Shown here: positions 29,346 through 43,100 of the stretch, piece after piece | Position numbering within the stretch: position 1 is the first letter of the stretch | Layout: each line of letters starts with the position of its first letter | NCBI GenBank assembly: GCA_001695595.3 | Contig: MBPM02000087.1 | Coordinates: 1-64,000 of the forward strand | Origin: Plasmopara viticola | Taxonomy: Eukaryota > Oomycota > Peronosporomycetes > Peronosporales > Peronosporaceae | Direction of reading: 5' to 3' | Length of the DNA: 64,000 bases | Notes under the pieces: generated by a model | What the model was told of the DNA's origin: nothing | Databases searched by the model: none | The model's input: the letters and a program-made list of their open reading frames with translations, nothing else | Made by a program: the position numbers and the translations under genes

Positions 29346-32300
29346 GTAGTGGTTAGAACTAGTAAATGCAGTGCTGCCTAGCTCTCTCATTTTGCCACCA
29401 GTACGCCTAATATGCGCCCACACACCCATAACTTCCAATAGGTATTCCTGCATTGTAATAAAGATCTAAAGGCTGCACCCTCAACGAAGATCGCAAACGC
29501 TATTACTAGGACGTAAATTGCGCTAACACAAAAGCTGCACCTGTTCCGTCGACGGCAAGCCTTAAAACGTTTCCTTGTCAAAGCCACCGTAGCTAATAAA
29601 GCCCTTGAAGAGCCTTTGCCTCACCCTTGCGGGAAACTCGCGCCTAGAATTATTTTTCCTCGGTGGTTCATATACATTTTCGCCTTCGGCCAATAAGCAT
29701 GATGAAGAGCTTGGCGTAGCCTTGGCTTAAATTGTCGGGCTGCAAAGAAGCCTAAGGTCAATGACGACGTTGCCAAAACATTCTCACCGTCTGACGGTAC
29801 TGTAACATTTGACATCGGACACACCAGCCATGCGAAATGTTCCACCAAAAACGTCAGAAACTTCTTTTAAAGGCGATGACAAAACTTGAGATACCCCTAC
29901 AAATGACATCACCAAGCAGTGTGCCAATGGCGACAGCCCTCGGTATAGCCGTAGGCTCTAGGCGGCGAGCTGTCTGACTCGCCCACCGCTCGCTATTAAC
30001 GTAAGTCGTTACCCGTAAGACGTTTACTCATTTTCTGAACAATGGGTCCGGAAAGGAAGAAGAGTAATCGAATGGGTACTTGTCAGTCGATGCAGGCTTT
30101 GGCACCAAGCAGTATTTCAAAGTATATAACGCGCCGCGATACTTTTACGTAAGTCGTTTTTAGTTTTTACATCTTTAGAAGTTAAAGTAAAGCCGGAGCT
30201 CTAGCGGCAACTGGCCGCGACTGTGCGCGAATTTTTGCCTCGAAATAATCTTCCGCGCTAGATTTTCATTCGGCTTGAATTTAAGAACCGGTGCAGGGTT
30301 AACATTTGGTTGCCCAGCCTTGTTACCACCACGACCCAGTAAAGAAGCACGGGCTAATATCCAACCACTTTAAATTAAGTAGTATGAATCTGTGGGCATG
30401 GATTACAATTTGCTCCCTTGGTAAGTCAGAGGCAGCTGACTGCGGTTCTGACAAAGCTTCAAGCCAAGCGCGGGGCGCGCAAATTCCGAGCACGATCATG
30501 GTGTTAGCATTACCATACCCTAATGTGCAATCAGAAGCAGGTATTACAAACGAAACGCCCATTTCTTCTGATATTTATTCTGAGACAGCGTTCATTTTTT
30601 CATTCCTGAATACTCTCATGATTTCTATGAAGCGGGATGAAGCGCTACGTTACAAGAAGTCCCCAGCAACAACGAGAGCGCTTGCGGTAAAATGTAACTT
30701 GATGTGAAATTGTGTCACTGACTTCGGCAGTAAGAAAGCGCCGGAGGTGGCTGCCTTTCTTGGCCTTGCGTCATTCAAATGACAAGCTGCGGCTCTTGCA
30801 CTACCGACTGTACGAGCGTAAGAACGCTCTTGGAGTCAATTTCAAAAAGTAGTCTGCGGTTTTTTTAAGACGAAGCAAAATCCTTGATGACCTTGATATA
30901 AAATAAAATATAAGTTGTCAATTCATTATGGAGCTAATCAGTCAGATAAACAGCTCGAAGAGGCAATTTTCCCTTCTCTTTGCGAGGACTACATTGCGGT
31001 GCTCTCATCGACTGCGTCGTTTGGCGTGAGGGCTTCTTACTGCTTCGAAGACTTACTTTTCTATCAAGCCAAAGGATCGGTCGGCCGCTAGAATTACAAA
31101 GCCTTATTAAATCCAGTCTTTTCGTCTTAAGGTCGAAACGGCTGTGACAGTGGGTACTGCTAATCGTTATAAGGTTATTTGTGTTTTTCTTGTTTGCAAG
31201 GTCGGCCGCGAGGAAAGTTTATCCAGCTAACTTTCCGCGAAGTCGGAAAAGGCTCATGCGGTTTTTTTTCGATTTATTACACTTTTTTAGCATTTTTTAT
31301 CTAGAGAGCTCAAGGGCATTTTAGCCCATTTACATGGAAAGTGTACAGTCCATACATGAGTGAACTGTGCAAGTTCGGCCATAAAAACATCTTGGCCGTA
31401 ACATGGAGGACTTTCGCGTACAAATTTTGTCGCGTGCAATGGAACGAGGCAGGCAAATATATTGACCTGACTCACCATCCCCTATCGACGCCTTCAAACT
31501 TCTTCTCATTTTGTTTTTTCAACTTCGATTATGTTCCTGCCTATAACTCTTATAAAGACAATACTGGATTAAGCGAGGAGCTAGAGATGTTGCCGAGCGA
31601 GTCCAGTCGAATGACATGTTTAGGGTTATTCTGATGCTGACATCAAAAAGCGAACACCAGATAACTTAAGCAGCGTTAGTGTAAACTGTACGTCTTCGTT
31701 TGACACCATCGCGCTCGAAATATGTGGAATCTATTGACGTATATATACACAAGCTTAATGTTAATTCTCCAGTCAAACGGGCTGGTACAGGTGATCTGTG
31801 TCAGGCGCCATACAAAAACTTCTATCAATTTCTTACAGCAAGTCAAAGACAAATGTTGAGACTTAGCCATCTACCGGTATATAGAATCTTAAAGAAAGAG
31901 CCGATGTAGGATCCGCTGTTTTAGCCTCATGACAGGTTTCACAGATCCATACATACTTAGCCGCATGCGGGTGCAGATAGTATGAACTGAAAGAAACAGA
32001 TTTCCTTTTGGCCTCGCATATTCACTTCATGGCCCTGGTATATCTTGTTCAGGTCGTTGTTGTTTAGAATTGACTCGATAAGCGCCACCCTATGATGATT
32101 CAGGTCGTCCGGCGATGGGAATCCAACTGCAGTCGACAATTGACCATTCGAATCTGGCATCTATTGTAAAGCGAAAGATTGCCGTAAGGGCTCAAGATTC
32201 AGATTACTTTTGTATGCTTGATGAATTCGCACGTCAGTGTTTAATATATACCCTGCTGGTATGAGCCCTTTAGGTAAATCAAAAAAGCGAATGCGCGCCG

Positions 32301-34342
32301 GTAAGCGCATTGAACTTCGTCAGGTTTGTATAAGCCGTAAGAATAACAATTTGCAGTGATGACATTCATCTCGCTATTCAAAGGACAAGTAAGGTGTACT
32401 TCTTTTTCCGCACTAGAATATCGGTGCCTTTAGTAGTAGTAGCTTAGAGCCTAGTAAATGTACACAAAACTTTACCAATGTGCACTTTATTGTAAGTACT
32501 ATTTGTCTTGAGTGAGGTTTTCGGCAGACATGTGCTGCGTTGATGACTAGTTCTCATCGAGTTGGAATGATGCGCCACCGATGATGTAATCGAGAGCTTT
32601 TTAACAAAGCTCAATATCCGTCTAATTCTACCAATGGCAACTCTGGATGTTGGAAGAATTATTTTGATGCGAGCTGTCCTTGTACCACTTCGTAACAAAG
32701 GGTTTTCGGTTGTCGCCCTCGTTAGGACTCACATTCATTTCCTTTAGAGATGAAGGGGTCGTTGTTTTTCATTGTCAACAGCGTACGTTGTGCCTTCGCT
32801 CAAAGATCGTCAACGCCTTTGATATTCCACTACATTCTACACTACCGTAATATTTGGATGTGGTGCTTTGAGATCACTATCGAACCAATAAAGTAAGCGA
32901 GACGCAAGATATCAAGTCAATAGGCATTTGCCACTACCACGAGATTGATGTGTTCTCAGTAATGACTTTTTGTCCAATCGGCTAAGAATGGCATGGCCCT
33001 AGAGTATAGCTTTCTGCACTTGTTAGCGACTTTATGCTCTCAAAAGACGAACAGAAATTGGCCACTTGTTAAAAAAAAATGCACGGCTATTAATAAGATA
33101 TTATTGTGATGGTGTCTGCACAAACATTTACTTTCAAGAAAGTACATTTTGCCGTGCAGCTTGTCATTTTGTGCACTGCATTTGTCAAATGTTTCCCAAA
33201 AAAGGGAATAAAAAATTTGGAGTTGTCCTACACATCAGCTAGTCCGTTAAATGATATGCTTTAGAGTGGCTAGTGCTGCTAAAAGCTTATCTTTATGGAG
33301 CCAATCGGTTTTCTTCAAATAGACTATGATCGTATATTTCGTGAGCGTATGACCAGGCAAAAACTCGGTACAGGCTTATGACGAAATTTTTAAACGTCGC
33401 AAAGCTCCTTAAAGCCTGTTAGCGAGGAGGCACACCTAAAAGATTGGTAATTGTTTATTTATGCATTTGCATTTTTTAATAATGCGTAACTTACGTCATT
33501 TAAGCATCTACAGGATCTTGCAAGCCAATAAGCTAATATTCGCAAATGTGTCTTTACTACAGATACGATTAATACCCTCGGCAACTTTTTAATCAACTAC
33601 TGGGTTTGATCAGACCTCGAAAATGTTAAAGTCATTTTAGTATTGCCTACGCTCCGAAAGAAAGCATCTAGGCCTAGCACAAGAACATTCCTGGCTCTAC
33701 GAGTCTCGCAAAATCTCTGTCCAATTTTTGGTATAAACGATTATGGTGCTTGGAGAGCCAGCCTAAATATGCGTCACATAGCTTCAAGAAAAGCCGTTAG
33801 CAGGCTCCTGTTTTGGCTTTTGCCGAACGAGACAAGCCGTCTAGCATCAGTTGCGAATATGCTATCGGCTGTGCGGTATCAAAATTAAATTTCAATTGCA
33901 TCTTCGAAAAACAAACTCTTGTAATCTATTCAATCATGCACTGTTTTGGGTACGCCGTTTTGTCCGAATAAATGGCAAGATTGCGGTAATTTCTTGAAAA
34001 TCTGAAGTTCGCGCAAATTTTAAGACTAATGCCTTAACGGTTTTGAAGAAGCGCATTTGCGCAGGCTAAAAAATGAGTTTGCATGTAATGGCTGGCTAAA
34101 AGCTCATCAAAGATAGCCATCAGAAACGCAAAGCTAATGTTAATCTTTAATGCAACCTTTCCTCGCAGACAAAGATGCTAAAGCCGCGTCGCTAGCTCTC
34201 CACAATATTCACAGTTGCAACAGTATGAGTGAACTGACTGTCTGGTGTACGATAAAGTCTTACTTGAATTGTTTTTCCAAGCGACAACGATTTGGAGTAC
34301 GACATGCTTTTAAATGGGCATAATACCTATAAAAGCTGTCAA

Positions 34343-34374
34343 TTAGACCGAGAGACAACTTATTCTCGGTCTAA
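34343..34374. repeat. 11-bp inverted repeat
   Basis: TTAGACCGAGA (34343-34353) and its exact reverse complement (34364-34374), spaced by 10 bases; a short stable hairpin with no obvious gene nearby. Confidence 0.6.
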
Positions 34375-35999
34375 CTACAAAAAATAGTTGGCCCACGTGT
34401 ACATAAGGGTGGCCAAAGATGTGAGGACCTGAAGGTCAAGCCTAATGCTAAAATATCGGATCACCTATCGAATCTGCCAGTATCAGCAGAATGCTGGATC
34501 AAAAACAAATGCTGCTTGCCGAAAGCCAACGGCAGTACGAGCTTGGTGCCGCTAGAGCAAGATGGTGAAATCAGCACATGTTCCAGCCAGTGCGGCTAGG
34601 ACTTAAGCTGGTGGATACGATACATTGATATCATGGCCTTCCGGACTCAATGATGTTGGACAGCAATTCGCGGCTTACTACAACGTATTGACCAACAGTT
34701 CATAAACAATTAAAAACCCGCTTGCTGATGTTGACAGCAGACCAACAATCTGCAGTCTGTTTAAAGCTAAAAGGAGACTTTGAGCTTAAAGACACGCTGC
34801 ACAGTATTTGCGCTGATGCGCCGCATGTGTGGTTTAATACGTTTTCTATGGTTAAACATGCACACAACCATGCGGTAAGCCCATCTACGTGCCTCACGAT
34901 TCTTGCAAAAAAAGCCAAGACAACCAAAAATCCTCTTATCCTTTGAAGCACAAATGCTTGTGGAATAAGATAGCAAGGGGGTCGCCGTTTCAGCATCTCA
35001 TTTGAGACCAGCTCTTCTTATGGAAAAAAAACTATCTGAATTTGCGAAAATTCGGCATACAATTAGCGGGGCGATAGATATAGTTGCACCCATCCGGAAT
35101 AATCATAACAAATATGCAGTTGATAAACAAGTGAAAGAAAAGAAAAGATAGGTTAATGAAGATTTCTCGGTATTTCTGAAAAAAAGACATACCGCTTGTC
35201 GCGTAAGCTTGCCAAAATTCCAAATTACAATTTGAGCAAAGACTGTACTCAATTTAGTGGCTTTTAAAATGTTTCTATTGGCAAGTGCACCAGTAATCAC
35301 TTTTTTAACACTATAGCAAAAAACGTACTTCCAACGCAAAGCTCAGCTTTATGCAGCGGCCCGTCCCATTCTTTAATAAATAGCCGTAAATAGGATAGGA
35401 ACGAGTGTAAACAATACTTTTTGACTCTTTAAAGCTAAAGCAATTTATAAATAGCGATGACCAAACAAAAAGCGAACATGGCTGTGAATCGAACTGGTCA
35501 TTTAGTGTTGGCCTTGCTTGCTTTTAATAAGGTTTTTTCAGCTTAAAAAGATTGTTCTGAGCCAAACTCGTCCCCCGTGTCTGGGGCTTTGCCTATGTCA
35601 GAAGCGGCGAGCTTAAAGAGGTCTGCCCTTTGAAACCTTCTTAGGTAAGCAAGCCTCAATAGGGGTTTTAAGATTGACTGCGGCGGAGAACGCGTCATCA
35701 TCGTTCTTTCTCGCTTGGTGGCCCGCAGACAACTCACCTTTCGGACAATAGAAATGATGGGTAATATCGCAGCCACTTCGACAAACACTATTCTGTCTTA
35801 ATTCTTCTACCAAGGCTGTGAAGAAGACTCGGGCTAACAACAGAGTTGTCAAAACAGTTGTGTAAGTCCAGAAAAGTACTAAATCGTTTATTCCTAAGCA
35901 GAGCGTTTGCTAGGCCGAAGCATTATGATAAGCTTAAAGTTTGCTTGTCTTTGCATTTGATCATCACTACTTCATAATTATGCTTTTTGTTACATTCAC

Positions 36000-38620
36000 T
36001 TAGTACGCAGTCGTTGTACAAAGCACCATTGAAGGGTACAGCACATTAGATTATCGAAAAGCAAAGTACTTGCTCTAAACTGATGCTTTCGCTACTGATG
36101 GTGAACAATGTATCAAACAAATGATTTTGTGCTTTTGCATTGCTTGTGTACTTCTGAATTTCAGTGTCTCGAACGGTCAAAAGATTACTACATTCTCTGT
36201 GGCTCGATTATCTCTTTGCTTAATCTAAAACCAAAAATCACATACCCATAAAGACCCATATTATTGCAGCTTATCAGATCCAAAAAGCGTGCCAATCCTG
36301 CCAACCTGTAATAAAATCAGAGCGGGATACCTAGATGCTCCACCGACATTCCGCGCTCAAGAAAGCTAAGGCATAGCGTGTAGCCTAAATCCTTCAAGGA
36401 GTGCTTTATCCAGCTCTAACTATATTCGTGTGTTTATATCCCTTCGCCACCATGTTCAATTTGTTTGCCAAAAATGCATCCTACCATAGTGTGAGCTAGA
36501 TAAAAGTGATCGCATACAGTCAATTTGCTATTTCTTTCGAATATCACTCCATCGCAATTTAACGTGTTGCTATAATCAACTACGTCCTACGTCACACTTG
36601 TCAATTGAACAGTAAACTAATGTATCCAAAAGGAAAACTGTTGCGCATGATAGGAAGCTCTTTCTGGTTGAAGGGATTGGGATGTTCATATCGAACGACT
36701 TTGCGATTTTGCAGAGGCAGTGCACCTCTCGTATTTAATACACTCGGGTGGTTGAAGCGCAAGTAAAAAAGGTGCAGTAAATTGAGCTCTTTTTTTGTTG
36801 AGTTCGCTCTTGATCGTCACTTTTTTCAATATAAGCTAATCTTACATTTAGTTATTATGGACTTTGTCCGTCTGTCGTATTGCATAGAGCCTATTTACGG
36901 GCACAATAGATATTGAGGGCACAGGAGTTGTGCTTAACACGATGCTCTTGCTGATTACGATTTGTGCTATTTTTATTATATGATTGCGTTTGCAATGCTT
37001 GTGCATCTATCGTATTCAGTATACTTGAGCGTTTTAGGTAAATTACCCAAGCCTCATTGTGTTCGCTCTTCGGAATCTACATTCCACCTTCGACATGTCG
37101 AGTGCGTCTTGCAAAGATCATCCAGGCTCAGCAACTAGCGCTGTAGTGAGCTTGTATCGTCATATCGATAGTCACTTCTTCGTGCTGTAATATAAGGCTA
37201 CTCTTGCACACTATGAACCTCTTTCGTCTGTTATCGTGCACAGCACCTAGCAACAGAAATCCTAATTTTAAGAGGCTAAGTAGCTTGTTTTATTAAATGC
37301 TCTTGCACTTTGAAGTGTGTGGTTTATCTCTAAAAAATGATGCTGTTTTTTTGCTGATTTTTCATACATTTTTAGCAATACACAAGTTCTACAGTGTTCG
37401 CACTTGTCGACATAAATCCTTTGCTGCGTGTCTTATGCGCCTTGCGAGGTATATCCAAGCAGAGCAATCGCATATCGACAGTATTTTAGTGAGCTTATAT
37501 TTCCAAAGACTTTACAACGGATTACCACATTTTCCATACGAGAATTGGTGCTACGTTTGCCAACGTTTGTCGTTTGTCGTTTGTCGTACACGGCACCTAT
37601 CAATGCTTAAGTATTCCCGACAATCTAAAAAGAATTTACAAGTTCTTTGTTTATATTAGTATGCTCAAATTTTACCGCCAATATGTCTTACGTGTCTCGC
37701 AAAGTCCGAATAGAAAGACCCAGTGCAAAATGAGATTACTGAAGTATGAAACATTGTATAGACTTCATAGACTTTTTATTTAGAAATCAGTTTATCGCCA
37801 CAACCTTTTAGTTGTCGTTCATGGCAGCAATCAAAAATCCAGAGTAATGAGATTCTTAAAGGTGAAGTTGTGACCATAGAGCGATGCTCCTCCTGCACCA
37901 AGTATAAATATTCGGAAGAATGATGTTGCAATTTGTATTACGTGTACTCTGCTCACGTGCAAAGTTACACAGTTGTTCATAAGAGTACACAATATTTTTA
38001 AATGCACTTGTGGACTCACATCTCACCACTTACACGTCGAATTTGTCTTGCAAAGCTTAATAAAGCAGAGCAGCAATAGGACAGAAGCAACAGAGTAGGT
38101 CAGAAGTTTTAAACTCAAATTTATATATAAGAATTGCCTTTATTGGGCTTCGTTCATCCGTTGTTGTGCATAACACTTAGTTAAGGTATAGTTGATTGAA
38201 ATATCGAAGGCGAATTTGTTGTGCTTTGATAATGGTTTTGCTACTTACGTTCTGTGATGTCAATAAGATACGATTTCGCAATGCTTGTACCCATATATAG
38301 TATACCCAAGTGGTCAGAGGTAGCACACACTTTACTGATTTTCGCTTGTTAATCAAAAATCCATCGCCAACATGTCTAATACGTCTTGATAATAACATAT
38401 AGGCTCAGCAACCAACGCTGTCACAATTCAAGCTACATTCACACACCATGGGCCACGTTCGTCAGTAGCATCTTTTAACAGTAAGGTACAACCAAGATAA
38501 TTTAGAGGCGAGGTGCTTGCGCTTTAAGCAATGCTCTTATAAATCAAAATATGATATATTCCCAAAAAATGATATTGTTACTTCTTAATGTTTGTGCATC
38601 AATCATACCTTTTTTTTAAC
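36000..38620. repeat. degenerate tandem repeat array, period about 340 bp
   Basis: Related blocks recur in the same order: a block like TTCGTCTGTTATCGTGCACA (starts near 36859, 37214, 37553, 37800, 38146 and 38450), then TTTGCAATGCTTGTGCAT, then TGCGTCTTGCAAAG...AGGCTCAGCAAC. Spacing is mostly 300-355 bases. The units are strongly diverged. It looks like an old satellite or repeated transposon fragment. The small frames inside it are not convincing. Confidence 0.6.
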
Positions 38621-39554
38621 CGTCTGAGCGAATACTACTGGTATGATTATTGCTCTAGAATCGACGGAAGTCCAATGATGACCCACAGCCTGAGAAATAT
38701 ATTTCCTCTCTATTAGCATAGCTTCCATGCAAACCAGACGACTTGATAAGACCTGATTGTGCGAGTCTTACTCTACCCGTGCCGCCTAAAGTCAAACCGG
38801 TACTTCATTGTCTCCTTTATAGATATCCAATGTATACAGAACACGTTCATTTGGGTCACGTTCGCGGATTTAACAGTTGCCGCCGCCTCCTAGAGAAAGG
38901 TTTGCTGACTCTACCAGCGAGCCAAGCTCAACATCCTGAACGAAAATCGCCGAAGCCATCTGACCGTGCTATTTCATGAGATTGCAAGGAAGCGTGGACG
39001 CTCATTTTACGTATCGTAAGATAGCAAAAACAATTGGGTCAGCTTACGCTTCTGGATCATTTCGGTACAAAATGCTGCCTTAGGTGAGGTATTACACGCC
39101 TCGACCGAGCGCCGAGATGGCTAAATTCAGTCTCTATTACTTTGTCTACAATAACGCCGACATCATTGTCATTTCCATCTTTGCTTCAGTAGTTTTTACA
39201 CGATCCTTTCGAAGATACTCATGCTTACCTTGAGCGGCTTCAATTTTGGTAGGGCACTCGCCTTAAGGATCAGCGTCGTCGGCGCAGACGACTTCCTGAA
39301 GTTGCTCCAACAGAATGTTTCTATAGTTGGTAAACACCTGCAAATACGCATTGCACGCATTCGATCCTTTTGCAACGATAGTTGCGCATCCTTGAAGACA
39401 AGCAGGACTGTCTCTTCATCTCACAGTGGGTTGGTGTCAACAGCCAAGCTGAGTGTTAGCAACAAGTGCTACCAAATACAGACAGGCTACCAGAGCTATT
39501 CGCCTTGAGAAAACGCGAGACTAAATATACGATCTCCGCTTCCTAATCATATAA
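38621..39554. other. intergenic, no supported gene
   Basis: No clear domain is visible. The 95-codon frame at 39221-39508 may contain further decayed sequence of the adjacent CRN-type relic, but I cannot align it to a family by eye. Confidence 0.4.
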
Positions 39555-40138
39555 GATCTCGGCGTTGATGAATGTCAAAAGATTGAGAAGATTGGCGCTC
39601 ATCGAAAAGATCCCAACACGCCACTCTTACGCGAGCTCGTGGAAAGCATCGGAGATTTGCTGTGCTCACAGTCGTCGAGTTTAGTTTTGCTGCCCATGTT
39701 TGCGGGGACAGATTTGGGCTTCATTGAATCCAGTCCAATTGCCAACTCGTCGTATTACGTGACCGAGCAGCTCCGGATGAACTTCTTGTCAATGGATCAA
39801 GTGTCAAACATTGTGGACAGCAACGCGAGCTACGCGGGGCTACTGTGTCATGCCCAGATTTGCAGACATCTCCATTTCTTGGTGGTGTTCCGCGGTGGGT
39901 TGTTGAGTATCTGACGGCAGTCAAAAACACTTCCATGCAAGGGAAGCCCATAAGCCTGGACAACATCGACAAGTGCTTCGCGGAGATTTATAGGAAGTTC
40001 GTGGGGTATTACACTTATGTCCTTCAAACCCCGCAGCTCGTCCGATTAGCAGCTTTTGCCGTATCGGGACAAATGGTTGACCCACCGAGCACGTTTGATG
40101 GGATCCTGAAGTGCTTTGACGGAATTATAATATGTTGA
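39555..40138 (+). pseudogene. relic of a CRN-type NTPase (C-terminal half)
   Basis: After a TAA at 39552 the frame reads DLGVDECQKIEKIGAHRKD, with VDECQ as a Walker-B-like segment, then VLLPMFAGTDLGFIESSPIA. It shifts frame near 39882 and continues FLGGVPRWVVEYLTAVK to the stop at 40136-40138. The FAGTD segment and GGVPRWVVEYL are characteristic of the NTPase modules in oomycete CRN proteins. The N-terminal head, P-loop and an upstream start are missing, so this is a fragment. The intact CRN in the Polinton is of a different subtype; the two are not obvious copies. Confidence 0.7.
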
Positions 40139-43100
40139 TGTTTGCTTCCTAATAACAAAGAACAAGCAGTAATCATTACGCCATCTACTTTTTTGATAGC
40201 TCCTCAGTGCTTGGCAGTACAAAATGCTAGTACGACCAATTAGTGTGACACACACTAGGCTTGAGTTACTCCGTAAATCACGTAATCTTAGAGTCAGTTT
40301 GTCTTTAAATGAAGCTTATTTTTTAAAGTACTGTTCAATAAGAAAGTAAGCATTTGTGGAAATAGCAGGATGACAGTAGCTCATCATTATACATTTAGCC
40401 TCGAAAAAGATTTTACCATGTAAACATTATGGTGTTATAAGTAATATAAATGATTCACTTATGTCATGAGTCCAAAAAGTTGATAATGTCGGATGTTTGC
40501 TTAAGTGATATAACGTCAAAGATGTTTTTACTTGAAAATGTTAAACCACGAATGCTTCACCAAGCCGTAAATGTCTAAAACGTGGTATAAAGCGTGAAGT
40601 GCTTAAGCCAATACTTTAACTAATCGTTTGTAATTAAATGCCGCTAGCCGCAGCAGCATAAAATAAATTAAAAGTCATACGTGTTATCATCAACTATCGT
40701 AGGGCCGCATATGCTAGACTTGGCTGGTAAGAAAGTCTTAATGCAATTTAGTTTATGGACCTACTGGGCTGGAATTGCGTTACGCTTAGTAGGTTTGTTT
40801 GTGATACCGGTACAGCTAAGGGAAGTGCATACAAAAAGCCTACTATAAACAAAAGATCAAGTTTATAACAAAAACTAACAAACTCCTTACAGCCAGATCA
40901 AAGGACAGATGATGCTTGAAATTGTTATTCGAATGGGCATGCCAAATATAAGACTTCTGCTAATTATGATAGATTAGCCAAGCGCCGCCAAATTTTCGAT
41001 TGCTGTGTTTTCTCGCTTCAATTATTGGCTTCTCCGCTGTCATCATTCATCGAAAGGTTAGTGATATAATTGAATTATGACACGAACTTGGTACGACATC
41101 CTCGACAAAATTAAAGCAATGACACATGTGTCGTTTGCAAATCGATGACAAGTACTCATAGCCATAGTCAAAACAATCCCTTATAGCCATAGTTACGTGG
41201 CTTAACACATCCCCGAGATTTGTAAACAAAGCTACTGATATACTCGATTATAAAAAACATCACTAGATCTACACAAGTGGAAACTCTGAGACTCAAGCCT
41301 TACTATTACGACTAAGCATAGTGTCAAAGGCAAATTGTATGCACTTATCGCTACTTTGAATTACAATGGCGCGAAACTTAGTGTAGTTCAACTGATTATG
41401 GCGCTATGCAAGTAAGATTGAAGTACTGGATGGATGGGTAGCAAGGTACAGACATAAATTATGTTGTGTTTCAAGCACATGTTTATACAAACCACTTAAT
41501 ATTGTCATCAAGAAGAACTGTAGCGTATTAATTCGAAGTGTTAACCCATTTTTGCGTTAAATTACATCACAATCATCCACTGACATATGCTTGTTTCGAA
41601 AGATGCTCACTTACTAATGATAAAGTACATGCTTTAACAAGAACTTCTGAAAGCATGTAGTTATGATCACGTAAACAATACATTGCCTATATCAAGAAAA
41701 AATACAATTTCGATATACCCTTTTCTGAGCTATAAATCATTCAGCTGTATTGATAATAGCCCCTGTAATGGTAGACATCCTACGAAAGCTATTTCGCATT
41801 GAGCTAATTTTAACATGTCATCTACTGCGTCTTTATCCAATCCTTAGTACGGATAGTTCCTTTTTAGCTGGTCTTAAAATAACACGTAGCTTATGTCACC
41901 ATGCTGCGCACTAAGTGCTTTCCGTTTTGAGGCCACTCGCGGTCATGCCTGGTTAATACAATCCAATCCAGGATCTAACAAATCGCAACACCGATGACCT
42001 CAACTCTCTTTCGAGTCGTGCACTATAATACAGAGCGCCGATTTGTAACACTTTGTACCCATGATTGATGTTAAGCTCAAATGTTGGGTTAGTCTTCGTA
42101 GTCGTTTTAAGGACGAGCCGATACCAATGTTCCCGCACTCAATTTAGTCGCGAGATCGATCTCGTGACTAGCTCTCCTTTCCGGTGGCGGGTCAATATTT
42201 GAAAACTTTGCACGTGTCAAGAGATATTAAGTCTCCGAGACACAGTATTTGCCTTTCTGGCGAAATGGGGATAGTTTATATCAGCAAGATGCTCAGGTCA
42301 TTTTGAAAAGCAACAAAAACAATGACGAGCTCATGCCACGATGCGGCTCGCATAGCCAATGCAGAGATCAACTTTGATGCTCTTGGTAGTTTTGATAATT
42401 TCTGCTTGGTCTCCCAGTACTTAACTGATTGCTCGTTAATGCCAAACTATGCAAACCTTCTCCTTAGAACAATAATCCTTTTGTCGCGATCGTTATCAAT
42501 TTAATACGTGCAAGTTTTTCTACATTGCGAATGTTTCAATTCCTTTAGGACGTTTAAACGCAATGGTGTTCGTCATAGATCATTATTATAGCTTAGGAGT
42601 ACGAGGGCTGAGTAGCAGCTCCCATTAAAAAATGGAGACTTTTACATAAAAGAATGAAGTTTAGAAATATCAGAAAATACTTTAAAAAAATGTTTAGGTG
42701 AAGAACTCAAAAAAATTGGGAAAAATCGCCTTTAGCCGAAAAATAGTGATTTTGTTACAATACAATTGTGACGGACACAGCCGCTAAATGTAATTTTGTG
42801 CTCAATCGGTCAACAGTGACCACAAAACCAGTATTGCCTGTCAAGTCCATCGTCAGGCCGAGCACAATTTTCAAACTAATGTGCTCAATGGCAACGTCAA
42901 GCTTGGCAATGGTGCAGCCGCATTCGGCGAGATTTTCACTCGCTAGCACACTTCGCACGTGCTCATATATGTTTGTACAGCTTGGACCTTCAAGAGTGAG
43001 GGCTTACCAAGCCATATAGTTTTTCCTGACCGAAACGACTACTAAGCGGTGTATCGCGAGCTTTATAAAAAGTGTGATTTCTTAAATTTTTATTGGCAGA

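Larger units (their letters stand above)
29038..36000. other. gene-poor host sequence
   Basis: No frame here shows a recognisable domain; the longest (30306-30707 and a few others near 100 codons) lack codon or motif support. The stretch includes one copy of a dispersed repeat (29225-29345) and a short hairpin at 34343-34374. The rest looks like decayed repetitive DNA. Confidence 0.55.

Noticed and set aside
30306..30707. 133-codon frame with a hydrophobic segment near an internal Met, checked as a possible secreted effector
   Set aside because: No convincing signal peptide at the start and no RXLR or similar motif.
37297..37659. 120-codon frame
   Set aside because: It lies within the degenerate tandem array and is not preserved between units.
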